DNA of 57,790 bases, from NCBI RefSeq assembly GCF_014696435.1, contig NZ_JACJQG010000067.1, positions 1-57,790 of the forward strand, written 5' to 3'. A program made the translations under genes and the position numbers. Position 1 is the stretch's first letter, and every line of letters starts with the position of its first letter. This document shows, piece by piece, positions 26,384-37,000 of this stretch. The notes beneath the pieces were generated by a model. It was not told the origin of the DNA and made no database searches. It saw only the letters and a program-made list of their open reading frames with translations. This stretch comes from Calothrix anomala FACHB-343 (GTDB lineage Bacteria > Cyanobacteriota > Cyanobacteriia > Cyanobacteriales > Nostocaceae).

Positions 26384-29197
26384 TTAGCCGACAGCAAAAC
26401 CATCAATGCTGTTAGTTGCATTTAATCCGGCAGCTGTGCCATCCCAAAATTGAATGAGATCACCACTAGTATTTAAACCGATAGAATTGGGAATGAATGT
26501 GAAGATTGTGTTTCCGTTTCCACTGATAGTAGTGTTAGCACCGATAGCACCGTAGTTTCTTCTGGTACTTAAGTATATATTGCTACCGTTATCTACCCAA
26601 ATAGCATCAATATCTTCATCACTATTAGTATTGAGATCTAAATCAGAACCATCAAAATATGGTGCCCAAGTTCCTGCTGTGTTGGCTCCGGTATTTGTAG
26701 CTGTAAACACAAACAAATCTTCATCATTGCCATTAATTACTCTTCCATTGACACCAGGAAGGCTGGGACTACCAGTGAAACTCATTAGTAACCGACCATC
26801 TGGTAATATGCTAAAAGCATCAATATTCTCGCCATTATCGCTGGGATTACTCACAGGATTTAACTTCTCACCTAAACCGACATTTGCCCCACGGAAGTAT
26901 AAACTGTAAGTCCCCGCAGTATTACTGCCCCAGGAAGTAGCAGAACTGGGAGTGAAACGGACTATATCAGTATTGGTAACAACTAAGCCCCCAGGAAGCG
27001 TTAAGGATGTCGCTTTAGAGTTATAGTCTAGAGAAAACAAAATGCTATTAATACTATTGTCAGTATTTCTAACTATATGAAAAGCATCAATATCTACCGC
27101 CAGATTTTCGTTATTCTGATTTGTCTGGTTTAACCCTACTTGGGAACCGTCGAAGAATATCGACCACTTTTTAGAGATGCTGTCATACTTTAAGATATCT
27201 TCATCTCCATAGTCAAAAGCAACCCCCGTACTAGAATTGGCGCTACTAATTGTGCCAGCATCAACGCTACTCACATAAAAGCTGCTATTGTAGTTGATAA
27301 TCACTTCATCTTGGGCAGTTAGTTCGCTATCTGCGGCTGTCAGACGCAATACATAAGTACCTGGTTGGGAAAAAGTGGCGGTTGTATCTATAGCGTTGGC
27401 ATTACCAAAGGTAACATTACCCGGGCCGCTTAACTTAGTCCATTTACTAAAAGCGATCGCGCCGCTATCGGTCACTGTACCATCTAAAGAAACGGTATTG
27501 ACTGCAACTGTCTGGTTATTTCCTGCCTCTACCGCAGGTGGTTTATTGGTGAGGGTAAATTCATATAAGAAGCCATCATTTTCGTTAGGATCGCTATCAT
27601 TATCAACTCCTCTGGCGACGATGTAGAGGTTGGTGGCGCTGGGCGTTTTACTACCTGGTGCAAATACTAAACCTGCTGGATTGAGAGGATTAGCTGCGCT
27701 GATGTCAATTGTCTGCACTAAGGTACCACCAACAGTCATCTCGAATAATAAATTATCAGGGTTACCTAGCGCGTATAAATGACCATTGGCTGAGTTATAA
27801 GCTATACCTTCAACATCAGTCAATCCCATGATGGCAGTATCAAAGGAAGAATAAACATCATCTGTGGTGCCAAATTTACCATCTGCACCTGGATTAACTC
27901 GGTAAATTTCACTGTCTACACCACCAGCAAGAAACAGAGCTTTGATACCACGGCTCAAGTCATTAACATAAACTACATCTTCTACGTCTGTACCAGCGGA
28001 TTGATTATTATTGATAATCTTGAAAATAGAAGTGTCAACCTCACCTACCTTTACATCATCTGCGGTGCCAAATTTGCCATCTGCACCCAGAGCAATTTCA
28101 TAAATGCGGCGATCGTCGTCAGAGGAAATAAATATACGTCCAGTATTAGGGTTAAAGCTGATTCCTGTTGGTTCTTTCGTATAAGATGTGGTGCTACCGC
28201 TCCTCACTGGAGTACCATCTAGCTTGACTTCAAATACATTACTATTGACGAAAATGTTTGGCATTTCGTCTACTTCGCCATCAACCATTAACAATGTATT
28301 TGAACTAGGTAGGTAGGTAATACCTGAGGGATCGGGACTAGAATTACTCCAGGGGCTAGAACTGAGAACCTTAGTTGCTGTAGCCCTGACTAAATAAGCT
28401 TTGGTGGTGGGTGCTGCTGTAGTTTGAACTGCTGTTAATGATAATTCTGTAATGGGGGCACTAGTTGCATCAGCCACAAACAGATTTTGTCTGCTGCTGG
28501 CGTCTGTGGTGTCTGAAGTTGGCGCAAAAAGTAAATCTGTTGGCTGTTTGAGTCCGAGTTGAGATGCATCGCGGATTGCTAACAACTCACCTTTTTGATT
28601 GATTTCATACAGCTTTTGTTCTTTAGGAAAACTCAAGACATGGAGATTACCAGTGCTGACATCAAAGGCGATGTGTTTGGCATGTTTAATCCCTGATGGT
28701 AAAGGAATCTGCACAACTTCTGCTTTAGCAAAGCTCCCCAGGGAGTCTGGCAGAATACTGATAATAGTATTTTTCTGCAGCAGAAATAGGCGTCCTGTGT
28801 CTGGTTCGATAGTTATGTCTAGAACTTTACTAATCGACTTAGGAAGAGCGAAAGAAATTTGTTGATTGGGATTGAGGCTACCATCAGAGTTAATCGCGAT
28901 CGCAATTAATTGCTGTTTGGGAGTCAAAACTAGCAACCGCTCAAATTTGTCATCCTGAACTATCAGGGATTTATCGAGCAAACCAGCTTGTATATTTTTA
29001 TTTGAACGTTTACTATCTCGCCCTTGCTGAGAATCAATAGCGATGATTTGGTTTTTCTCGATAGCAAAGAATCGTTTGGCTTTATGTGAGTAAGCTAGAC
29101 TCTCTGGTGCTGGCAGTTCCACACCATTGACGCGATCGTCGAAAATTTGTACTAATTGTAAGGGACTGAAGTTGTCTAAATCTTTATTCTTAGGCAT
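26384..29197 (-). CDS. Large modular surface/secreted protein: propeller, PKD domain and C-terminal repeats
   Basis: This is a 937-residue protein. The N-terminal 260 residues form a propeller-like region (LAYSHKAKRFFAIEKNQIIA, FDVSTGNLHVLSF). Residues about 270-555 are a second propeller (SSPWSNSSPDPSGITYLPSS, GTDVEDVVYVNDL, ARGVDNDSDPNENDG) clearly related to the N-terminus of the 1,000-residue neighbour. A PKD-like domain follows (about 558-645; VTDSGAIAFSKWTKLSGPGN), then three or four FDGSQVGLN/YFRGANVGLGE-type repeats ending NSIDGFAVG. No signal peptide is visible. Together with its neighbours it forms a shuffled gene family. Confidence 0.8.
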   Translation of the reverse strand: MPKNKDLDNFSPLQLVQIFDDRVNGVELPAPESLAYSHKAKRFFAIEKNQIIAIDSQQGRDSKRSNKNIQAGLLDKSLIVQDDKFERLLVLTPKQQLIAIAINSDGSLNPNQQISFALPKSISKVLDITIEPDTGRLFLLQKNTIISILPDSLGSFAKAEVVQIPLPSGIKHAKHIAFDVSTGNLHVLSFPKEQKLYEINQKGELLAIRDASQLGLKQPTDLLFAPTSDTTDASSRQNLFVADATSAPITELSLTAVQTTAAPTTKAYLVRATATKVLSSSPWSNSSPDPSGITYLPSSNTLLMVDGEVDEMPNIFVNSNVFEVKLDGTPVRSGSTTSYTKEPTGISFNPNTGRIFISSDDDRRIYEIALGADGKFGTADDVKVGEVDTSIFKIINNNQSAGTDVEDVVYVNDLSRGIKALFLAGGVDSEIYRVNPGADGKFGTTDDVYSSFDTAIMGLTDVEGIAYNSANGHLYALGNPDNLLFEMTVGGTLVQTIDISAANPLNPAGLVFAPGSKTPSATNLYIVARGVDNDSDPNENDGFLYEFTLTNKPPAVEAGNNQTVAVNTVSLDGTVTDSGAIAFSKWTKLSGPGNVTFGNANAIDTTATFSQPGTYVLRLTAADSELTAQDEVIINYNSSFYVSSVDAGTISSANSSTGVAFDYGDEDILKYDSISKKWSIFFDGSQVGLNQTNQNNENLAVDIDAFHIVRNTDNSINSILFSLDYNSKATSLTLPGGLVVTNTDIVRFTPSSATSWGSNTAGTYSLYFRGANVGLGEKLNPVSNPSDNGENIDAFSILPDGRLLMSFTGSPSLPGVNGRVINGNDEDLFVFTATNTGANTAGTWAPYFDGSDLDLNTNSDEDIDAIWVDNGSNIYLSTRRNYGAIGANTTISGNGNTIFTFIPNSIGLNTSGDLIQFWDGTAAGLNATNSIDGFAVG

Positions 29198-30901
29198 GAT
29201 GTTTGTGGCACTGGATGAAGTTGTGAATTATGTTTATCTAGTTTGTTCATACCCTTTACAAGTACGCAGTTCTCAACAAGAGCAATCGGTTTTATTCAGG
29301 TGATTGGAGAGAGAAATCACCATCTAAGCGGATAATCAAAGCTAATAAGGGTGTGAAGACAAATAAAATCACATCACAAACAAATCTCTATTGCGTAAAT
29401 TCAGCAGTTTTCTAAAAAAGATGTTGCTAAATCTTTGAGCCGCTAAATTGAATCTGTAGAGTGAATAATTCATGCTTCTAAAGCGCTTAAGCTTTGGTAA
29501 TGTACTGTGCTGTTAATGGCTAAAGCCTTTTAGTTGATTTAAGCTTTCATACAAAAGGTTCTCGTTGTTTATAGATTTTGATTCGGTAATTTTACAAAAA
29601 TTTTATAATCAAATAAATCTGACATTTGTTATTCTGTATTTACTGCTAAAATGCGGAAGATTTAATACTTTGCATGACAGCACATCGTCGCAATAATTAT
29701 TGCGATCGCAATTTATATATAGTAGGAATTATGAACAATCGCGATGTTTCTACTATACAGATGTAGCTAGAGAATAAAGACAAACCTATATTTCTGAAAC
29801 TATTTACTTATGCATACTTGCAACAAGTTAGTTCCAGCCGCTCTTGATAAATAAATGTGATGAGCGCAGGGATGTGGATATGTATTTAGCAGCTTTATCC
29901 GATGCATCCTAATTTGGTGAGAGCTAGATAGCGAATCAATTCTGCGGGGCAAAAAAAATTATCCAACCGCGTAAGTCTCAGGAAAATCCTTTATAGTCTG
30001 ATTTAGTCAGTCTACGAGATGGGAAGCCGCTTTTAGTCTTTGTGCGAACATGAGCAACTTATAGTCTGACAGTGATTTTTCCAAATTAGGTACACCTATC
30101 GAGCGCATGATAAATGTAATAAAAATTTATCTTGTTAATCTATATGTGCGATCGACAAGAAAATTTTAAAAACTGTGTTGTGATTTAGGCTGTCAAGCTT
30201 TAGCTTACCGCGTCAGTTTGATTTGACTGACTCTTAATTACCCTCCTAGCAATAGATGACCCTCAAATTAATGAACCAAGTTTCGATAACTCTATTATTA
30301 CTTGATTTCACTGAATGTGGATCTGTGTTTATAAACTGCAATATCTGAGATATTACAGTCATCTTTGAGATTTATAGCACTTGTTAGACAGTAAGTTTAT
30401 ATAGATTTTATGAATTAACTCGATTATCGTCAGCAAATATATATAGATTTCATTAAGCAGACAAATACATCGGCTATTTACGTAGAGTTAGCCGATTTTG
30501 TCTAGCACATATCAAGCTAATTGCTAGATATTGTTAGCTTTTAACGAAGCATTGGTTTTTTTACTTGGAGCTAGGTCTATGGCAAGCGATCGCTATCCTA
30601 CTATGAAAAGTATATATCTCATGCAACTTGACAGCAGAACAGTTTTTTGTTTTAAGGTTTGGGCTAGGGCAGGCTAGGTAAGGCTACGACAAAGATTAAG
30701 ACAATTTGGGTTTGGGGTTTGAATGAATCTATAATACGAGGCTCTTGGTTAAGGAAATGTTATTGAACGGCAGATTTTTGATTAAGATTTGCTCATTGGT
30801 CAGTTGTTCGGGGAGTTTCAGAAATTTCAGAAATTTTAAATTTGCTAAAGCGTGTTTAAAAAATAAGTATTGCTATTCTACTTTTAAGGAATTTAACTAA
30901 G
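29198..30901. other. 1.7-kb AT-rich stretch without a recognisable gene
   Basis: I see no conserved open frame, RNA gene or IS signature. There are several HIP1 sites, a short TTATTGCGATCGCAATTTAT palindromic patch near 29,695, and T-rich runs. A 32-codon ORF at about 30580-30680 with GGAG upstream is not convincing. The stretch may hold an unrecognised small RNA or decayed genes, and it contains the promoter of the 937-residue protein gene at its left end. Confidence 0.4.
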
Positions 30902-31033
30902 TTACAGCAATTTTTACCTATTTGAACCACATCTGTCGTAGGGGCACGGCAACAGTAAAATTATTGTATGTACCAAAAGATTGTCGGTGCCGTGCCCCTA
31001 CAGCGTGGTCTATTTACCTGAAAATAGCTGTAA
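30902..31033. mobile_element. 132-bp palindromic MITE-like element upstream of hyuA
   Basis: It starts TTACAGCAATTTTTACCTA and ends GAAAATAGCTGTAA, with the 64-bp palindrome GTAGGGGCACGGCA...TGCCGTGCCCCTAC in the middle. It is nearly identical to 7841-7974, and its core is almost identical, in inverted orientation, to 39971-40050. It ends 16 bases before the hyuA start codon, so it supplies the hyuA leader. Confidence 0.82.
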
Positions 31034-31049
31034 TTTAGAAAACAATCAA

Positions 31050-33143
31050 ATGTTAAAAATTTTTGCTGATCGCGGTGGGACATTTACAGATATTGTAGCT
31101 GTAACTAACAATCAGGGGATTGTGGAAAGATTATCCAGCCACAGAGAACGTTTTTTGATTGTGCCCCTTCCTCAAAGAGAATGGATTATAGTCTACAAGT
31201 TACTTTCGGAAAATCCAGAACAATATCAAGATGCAGCGATTCAAGGGATTCGGGATATTATCGGTTTGGCTAGGGATGAACCTATCCCCAGTGAGGCAAT
31301 AGAAGTAGTGAAGATGGGAACAACGGTGGCGACAAATGCATTGTTAGAAAGAAAAGGCGATAGAGTTGCACTGTTAATTACCAAAGGTTTTAAAGATGCG
31401 TTGCGCATTGGCTATCAAAACCGTCCAGATATATTTGCGCGTCATATAGTTTTACCGACGATGCTTTACGAACAAGTGATTGAGGTAGAGGAACGTTATG
31501 ATGCTGAGGGTCAAGAATTAACTCCAGTCAATATTGCCCAGGTCAAACAAGACTTAGAAAGATTGTACAGCATGGGGATACGCAGTTGTGCGATCGCGTT
31601 TATGCATAGCGATCGCTATCCGCACCACGAACAACAAGTTCAGCAACTCGCCCAAGAGGTTGGATTTACCCAAATTTCAGTATCTCATGAAGTTAGTCCG
31701 TTAATGAAATTGGTCAGTCGCGGTGATACAACCGTTGTTGATGCTTATCTAACGCCGATTTTGCGACGCTATGTCAACCAAGTAGCGAGTCAGTTACCTG
31801 GGGTGAAATTAATGTTTATGAAATCTGACGGTGGTTTAGTTGCGGCGGATAAATTTCAAGGTAAAGATAGTATTTTAAGCGGCCCGGCTGGGGGAATTGT
31901 TGGTGCGGTACAAACGAGTAAAAGGGCGGGTTTTGACTTAATTATTACCTTTGATATGGGTGGAACAAGTACAGATGTTGCCCATTTTAAAGGAGAATAT
32001 GAACGCCAATTAGATTCAGAAATTGCTGGCGCGAGAATGCGAGTCCCCGTATTAGCGATTAATACCATCGCTGCTGGGGGCGGTTCAATTTTATTTTTTG
32101 ATGGTTCTAGTTATCGTGTCGGCCCGGAATCGGCTGGTTCAAATCCCGGCCCCGCTTGCTATCGCCGTGGTGGGTCTTTAGCGGTGACCGATGCTAATGT
32201 TATGTTAGGTAAAATTTACCCGCAATATTTTCCGGCGGTATTTGGCGTGACGGGGAATTTACCACTAGATAAAGAGATTGTGCTGGAGAAATTTAGCCAA
32301 TTATCCCAAGAAATTGCCACAGCTACAGGTAATTATCGTACACCCGAACAGGTAGCAGCAGGATTTATAGCGATCGCAGTTGAGAATATGGCGAATGCGA
32401 TTAAAAAAATTAGCTTGCAAAGAGGTTATGATGTCAGCCGATATGTGCTTTGTTGTTTTGGTGGTGCTGGCGCACAAGTTGCTTGTTTAATTGCTGAGAC
32501 TTTAGGGATGAAGCAGATTTTTCTCCATCCTTATGCGGGGGTTTTATCAGCTTATGGAATGGGATTAGCTGATGTCCGCGCTATGAGAGAAAAGGGCGTA
32601 GAACAACCTTTAACGGCTGCATTAATTCCCCAATTACAAGAGTTAATGCAGAGTTTGCTGATTCAGGCGAGAAACGAACTCAGCGAGGGAGATATTAGAC
32701 ATGATGAAGTGGTGCAAAAAGTCAATTTAAAATATCAAGGGACTAACTCAATATTGACCATTGATTTTGATACAGATGTAGCGATAATGCAGGCGAAGTT
32801 TGAGGTTGAGCATAAATCGCGTTATGGGTTTGTGCAATTAGAGAAACCCTTAATTGTTGAGTCTGTTTCTGTAGAATTAATTCAGAAAATGGATACACCA
32901 GAGGAATCTTTAATAATTCGCGATCGCTCTTTAGATGAATATCCGCAATCTGTGGAGACTGTGAAGATGTTTGCTGGCGATGAATGGCATGATACACCAG
33001 TTTATCGCCGGGAAGATTTACAGCCTGAAGATATTATTAATGGCCCGGCGATTATTGTGGAGAAAATTAGTACAATTGTCGTAGAACCTAACTGGATAGC
33101 TAGGTTGACTGAATGCAATCATTTGATTTTACAGCATTTATAA
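31050..33143 (+). CDS. hyuA: 5-oxoprolinase/hydantoinase A-type subunit
   Basis: The 697 residues from MLKIFADRGGTFTDIVAV match the ATP-using half of 5-oxoprolinases and the HyuA subunit of hydantoinases, which open cyclic amides such as 5-oxoproline. Signatures: RGGTFTDIV (phosphate loop of the actin-like ATPase fold), GTTVATNALLERKG, SGPAGGIVGA, FDMGGTSTDVA, GPESAGSNPGPACYRRGG and FGGAGAQVACLIAETLG. A TTG start at 30981 would place the leader in the palindromic repeat, so ATG 31050 is chosen. The partner HyuB lies 6.9 kb away on the same strand; in many relatives the two are adjacent or fused. Confidence 0.93.
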   Translation: MLKIFADRGGTFTDIVAVTNNQGIVERLSSHRERFLIVPLPQREWIIVYKLLSENPEQYQDAAIQGIRDIIGLARDEPIPSEAIEVVKMGTTVATNALLERKGDRVALLITKGFKDALRIGYQNRPDIFARHIVLPTMLYEQVIEVEERYDAEGQELTPVNIAQVKQDLERLYSMGIRSCAIAFMHSDRYPHHEQQVQQLAQEVGFTQISVSHEVSPLMKLVSRGDTTVVDAYLTPILRRYVNQVASQLPGVKLMFMKSDGGLVAADKFQGKDSILSGPAGGIVGAVQTSKRAGFDLIITFDMGGTSTDVAHFKGEYERQLDSEIAGARMRVPVLAINTIAAGGGSILFFDGSSYRVGPESAGSNPGPACYRRGGSLAVTDANVMLGKIYPQYFPAVFGVTGNLPLDKEIVLEKFSQLSQEIATATGNYRTPEQVAAGFIAIAVENMANAIKKISLQRGYDVSRYVLCCFGGAGAQVACLIAETLGMKQIFLHPYAGVLSAYGMGLADVRAMREKGVEQPLTAALIPQLQELMQSLLIQARNELSEGDIRHDEVVQKVNLKYQGTNSILTIDFDTDVAIMQAKFEVEHKSRYGFVQLEKPLIVESVSVELIQKMDTPEESLIIRDRSLDEYPQSVETVKMFAGDEWHDTPVYRREDLQPEDIINGPAIIVEKISTIVVEPNWIARLTECNHLILQHL

Positions 33144-33523
33144 AATTTTATGATAGATTTTAAATTTCACAATATCGTGTTGATATATATCCCGCCCTAC
33201 ACTAAACTGTAGGGTTAATAGCGTAAGTCCACTCAAGTAGACCGGGGTATGTAACTAATATCAATGCTATAAAGAAAAGGAACAAATTTTAAGCCATAAA
33301 TTCTTCCTAGATATAAATTTTTGCGTTAGAAATTGGTATTAGTCTACTTTAGTAGACTTTAGCTATTAGCCTGGGAATTCATTCCCAGGTGGTTAAGCAG
33401 CGAAGTGAGGATTTATTAATTATGTATAATTATCAAAATTATAAACTAAGGTTTCATTTGTACTCAGAAAAAATATTTGCATCAGCATTAAGTTGATTAT
33501 TACCTCTAAAAACTTCTAAAAAT
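33144..33523. repeat. Palindromic repeats downstream of hyuA
   Basis: The gap contains a decayed pair (AAGTCCACTCAAGTAGAC near 33222), AGTCTACTTTAGTAGACT (33341-33358) and the near-perfect palindrome CCTGGGAATTCATTCCCAGG (33370-33389). Together they resemble a dispersed cyanobacterial palindromic element. The last hairpin could stop transcription from hyuA but lacks a T-run. No gene is seen. Confidence 0.6.
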
Positions 33524-34060
33524 ATGTATAAATTTGCTGCGGCTTATGAGCAGGAAGAGATTGTATTTGGTGCTGCAAAACCAGGATATAGCCATGAGCA
33601 GATTCAGCAATGGATCGAATTTATGCAAAGCCAAAATATTCAACGTGTTTGCTGTTTACTTGCTCCTGTGCAACTAAATAAATATTCAGATTTGCTCGGA
33701 ATATATCAAGATAAATTTGGCAGTGAAAGGGTATGTTGGGCACCAATTGAAGATTTTCAATTAGTCAGTCGGGAAACTTTACAAGAGAAAATTTTACCTT
33801 TTCTATTATTAGCAAATCAGCAAAATGAAAAGGTAGTAGTTCACTGTGCTGGAGGAATTGGACGCACGGGACATGTTTTAGCTGCTTGGCTAGTTAGAGG
33901 AAGAGGATTTTCCAATCAAGCAGCAATCTCAGCAGTGAGAAAAAATGGTAGAAATCCTTATGAAGCAGCGATTGCGGCTTTTTTGAAAGGTCGAAATCCT
34001 TGGAAAGTAATTGCGGAGTTAAATGCACTGCTTGATGATTGTCGCCAAAATAGTCAATAG
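33524..34060 (+). CDS. Dual-specificity/tyrosine phosphatase-like protein
   Basis: The 178-residue protein contains the cysteine-phosphatase signature HCAGGIGRTG (CX5R, residues about 107-116) after a VVV strand. A candidate general acid lies upstream in the WAPIEDFQLVSRE stretch (near 67-79). This motif catalyses phosphoester hydrolysis through a cysteinyl-phosphate intermediate. The substrate is unknown: protein phosphotyrosine, phosphoserine or a small molecule. It is soluble, with no signal peptide. It converges on the giant kinase gene, whose stop codon is the very next base triplet on the other strand, so a functional pairing with that kinase is conceivable but unproven. Confidence 0.82.
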   Translation: MYKFAAAYEQEEIVFGAAKPGYSHEQIQQWIEFMQSQNIQRVCCLLAPVQLNKYSDLLGIYQDKFGSERVCWAPIEDFQLVSRETLQEKILPFLLLANQQNEKVVVHCAGGIGRTGHVLAAWLVRGRGFSNQAAISAVRKNGRNPYEAAIAAFLKGRNPWKVIAELNALLDDCRQNSQ

Positions 34061-37000
34061 TTAACATATTGGCAGTTGAATGCAGAACTCGCTACCTTTA
34101 CCTAACTGAGATTGTACTTCTAAACTACCGCCATGCTTTTCTACCACGATTTGCCGAGCGATCGCTAATCCTAAGCCTGTACCTTTACCTACGCCTTTAG
34201 TGGTAAATAAATGGTCGAAGATTCTCGCTTTTATATCTTCGCTCATCCCTTTGCCGTTATCCCGAATCGAGATGAGAACTTGATTTTCTAGCATTGCCGT
34301 GCGAATCGCGATTTTTTGCGGATGGGCGGCTATTTCTTGATATGATTGAGTTTTCGCCATCTCATCGAACATATCAATGGCATTAGCCAGGATATTCATA
34401 AATACCTGATTTAATTGCCCTGGAAAGCATTGTATTGCTGGTAACTCGCCATATTCGGTAATTACTTGAATGGCGGGACGGGAATCATTAGCTTTCAGGC
34501 GATATTTCAAAATCAGTATTGTGCTGTTGATACCTTCGTGCAGGTTAGCTCTGACTTTATACTCAGTATCAGCACGGGAGAAGGTGCGGAGGCTGGTGCT
34601 GATAGACTGAATGCGATCGCTTGCACCTTGCATAGAATTAAGTAACTTTGGTAAATCCTCGCTTAAATATTCTAAATCAATGTCTTGTGCCTTTTCTTGC
34701 ACAGGTGCGGCGGCATCGGGATGATATTGTTGATATAGGGCGATATAGTCGAGTAAATCCTGGACATATTCTTGGGCATTATTAATACTGCCATTCAGGA
34801 AGCCGATGGGATTGTTGATTTCGTGGGCAACACCGGCAACTAAGTTACCCAAAGATGCCATTTTTTCACTCTGGACTATTTGCAGTTGTGATTGTTCTAG
34901 TTTTTGGGCGTAAGTTTGTGCTTTTTGATAAAGTCGGGCATTTTCTAGAGAAATCGCCGCCTGAGTGCAGAGGAAGTTAAGAACGAAAATGCGATCGCTA
35001 GTAAATACTCCACTAGTTGAGCGATTTTTTAAGGATACAATGCCAATTAATTGTCCGTGGCTAATAATTGGCAAGCATAACAAACTCTTTGGTTGTTGAC
35101 GAATAAGATATTCATCTATAACGGGTAAATCTGTTTTGAGATTGTCAATCGTTACGATTTGTTGCGTGTTCTTGACATATTGAATCAATTTTACAGGTAG
35201 ATTGGAATTACCATCGAGTGGTTCTGAACAAAGTTGTGTAGTTTCTGGTGTAGCTATAGCGACAACTTGCCATTCACCCTCAGAATTAGGACAGATTAAA
35301 GCACAGCGATCGCCCCCGGAGTTTTGTAAAATAATTTTTGTGAGTTGATGTAGTAAATCATCAAGTTGCAGAGTGGCAGATAGACTTTGAGAAGCTTTGA
35401 TCATAGTGGCAATATCAATAGCGTTATTGATGTTTGTGCTATGACCTAGGCTAGATTCTGAGGTATTCAGGGAAATATCTTGTGTAATTGTGCTTGTCAA
35501 GCTTTCCCACAGTTTCATGGGTTGGGAAACTGACTGCAGAATCGGACGCAGTAAATGAGGATAGCGATGTTCTAAATCGTTACTTTTTGCTTTCGCTCCC
35601 CAACGAGCATAGCAGTAGTAGGCTTCCTGCATATAGACAGCAGCAATTTTTTCTTTGCCCCAACCAAGGTAGAATTTAGCAGTAAGTTCATTAGCGATCG
35701 CTTGTTCTAGGATATAGCCATTTTCTTGAGCTAAACAAATAGCGCGATCGTAAAAATCAATTGCTTGCTGTGGATGTCCTAAAACACGCTGTTCTTCAGC
35801 ACAAATCAAATCATATCGGTGCTGACAATTCATGGGTGCATAGGTAGCCCAATTTTGCAGCTTTTCTTTAGCATCGGCAATTAATGCCCATAATTCATTT
35901 GGTTGAGAATTTGCTGATAACTGGGTGAAACAGGCTAAAGCTGTATAAAAATACAGTATTGGTACATTTAGCATCCCAGTACCGCCCCCAGCATTCAGCT
36001 TTGCTTGTTGACAATGATAAAATGTCTGGTCATGGCACTCGAATAAATAGGTTAAAGTTACTTTGCACATATGGAAATGCCATAACCCCGTTTTGTCGTT
36101 AGCTTTTTCCAGATTGGCTAAAGTTACCCCTTCATCAAAAATTGTGCCTACTAATTTGGTTGGGTTCTCACATTTTCCTAAGAGATTGGCAACGGTTTGA
36201 TGGACGATATGCAAATAGCCTAAAAGTGCTTGTTGTTTGATGTTTGCCAAGCCTATGCTGTAAGCCTGACATTCTGTTTCTAAGGCTGTAAGTTCTTTAC
36301 CGACAAAATAAGCATGAAAGGCGTAGGTATAACCAGAATAGCCAGCATAAGTAAGAGCGCCAACTTTTAGTCCCAGGGTATAGGCTTCTTGTAATGGTTG
36401 TAGAGTTGTCGCCGCATTTTTCACCCAGTGAACAGTAAACTTGCTGGTCATGTATAAAACTTTAGCAGCATATTCCTGATTATTGAATTTATCTACTAAC
36501 TGTAAAGCCAGTTGACCAAATTCATAACCTGTTTTGATATCACCAACTACACCACAAAGTAATAATCCATAAACCACATATCCAAAGCTGGAGGCGGGAA
36601 TATTACCGTGGGTGACTGATAGCTGCACCTGCTGACAGCAAATTAAAGGATACAGGGATGGAGATGCTAAGTAAGTAGCTCCACTAATCTGGACTAACAT
36701 TCGTAGCAGTGCTTGGAATTGAGGCGAAGTCATCACAGGTAAGTTTAACAGCTCATCTGGAGAACGTCCTGCCAATTGCTGTCGGGTTTGCTGGAGAAAA
36801 TCAGCAAAATCTTGTTTATTCGGCTGACTGGGAAATTCAATCCCAAAAGATTTGAGAAAGTTTAAACCCGTGGTAACAGCTTTGGTAAATTCACCTTGGC
36901 TTGTGTAAGCATCAATTTTAATTTCATACACCTTGGCAGCATCCAACAAATTCCGAGCTTGTTGCAAGACAATTTCCGCCAAAGTTTCCATCTGTGCCAA

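Noticed and set aside
30981-31049. TTG start extending HyuA by 23 residues
   Set aside because: The extra residues are encoded by the palindromic repeat; ATG 31050 gives the canonical RGGTFTDIV start.
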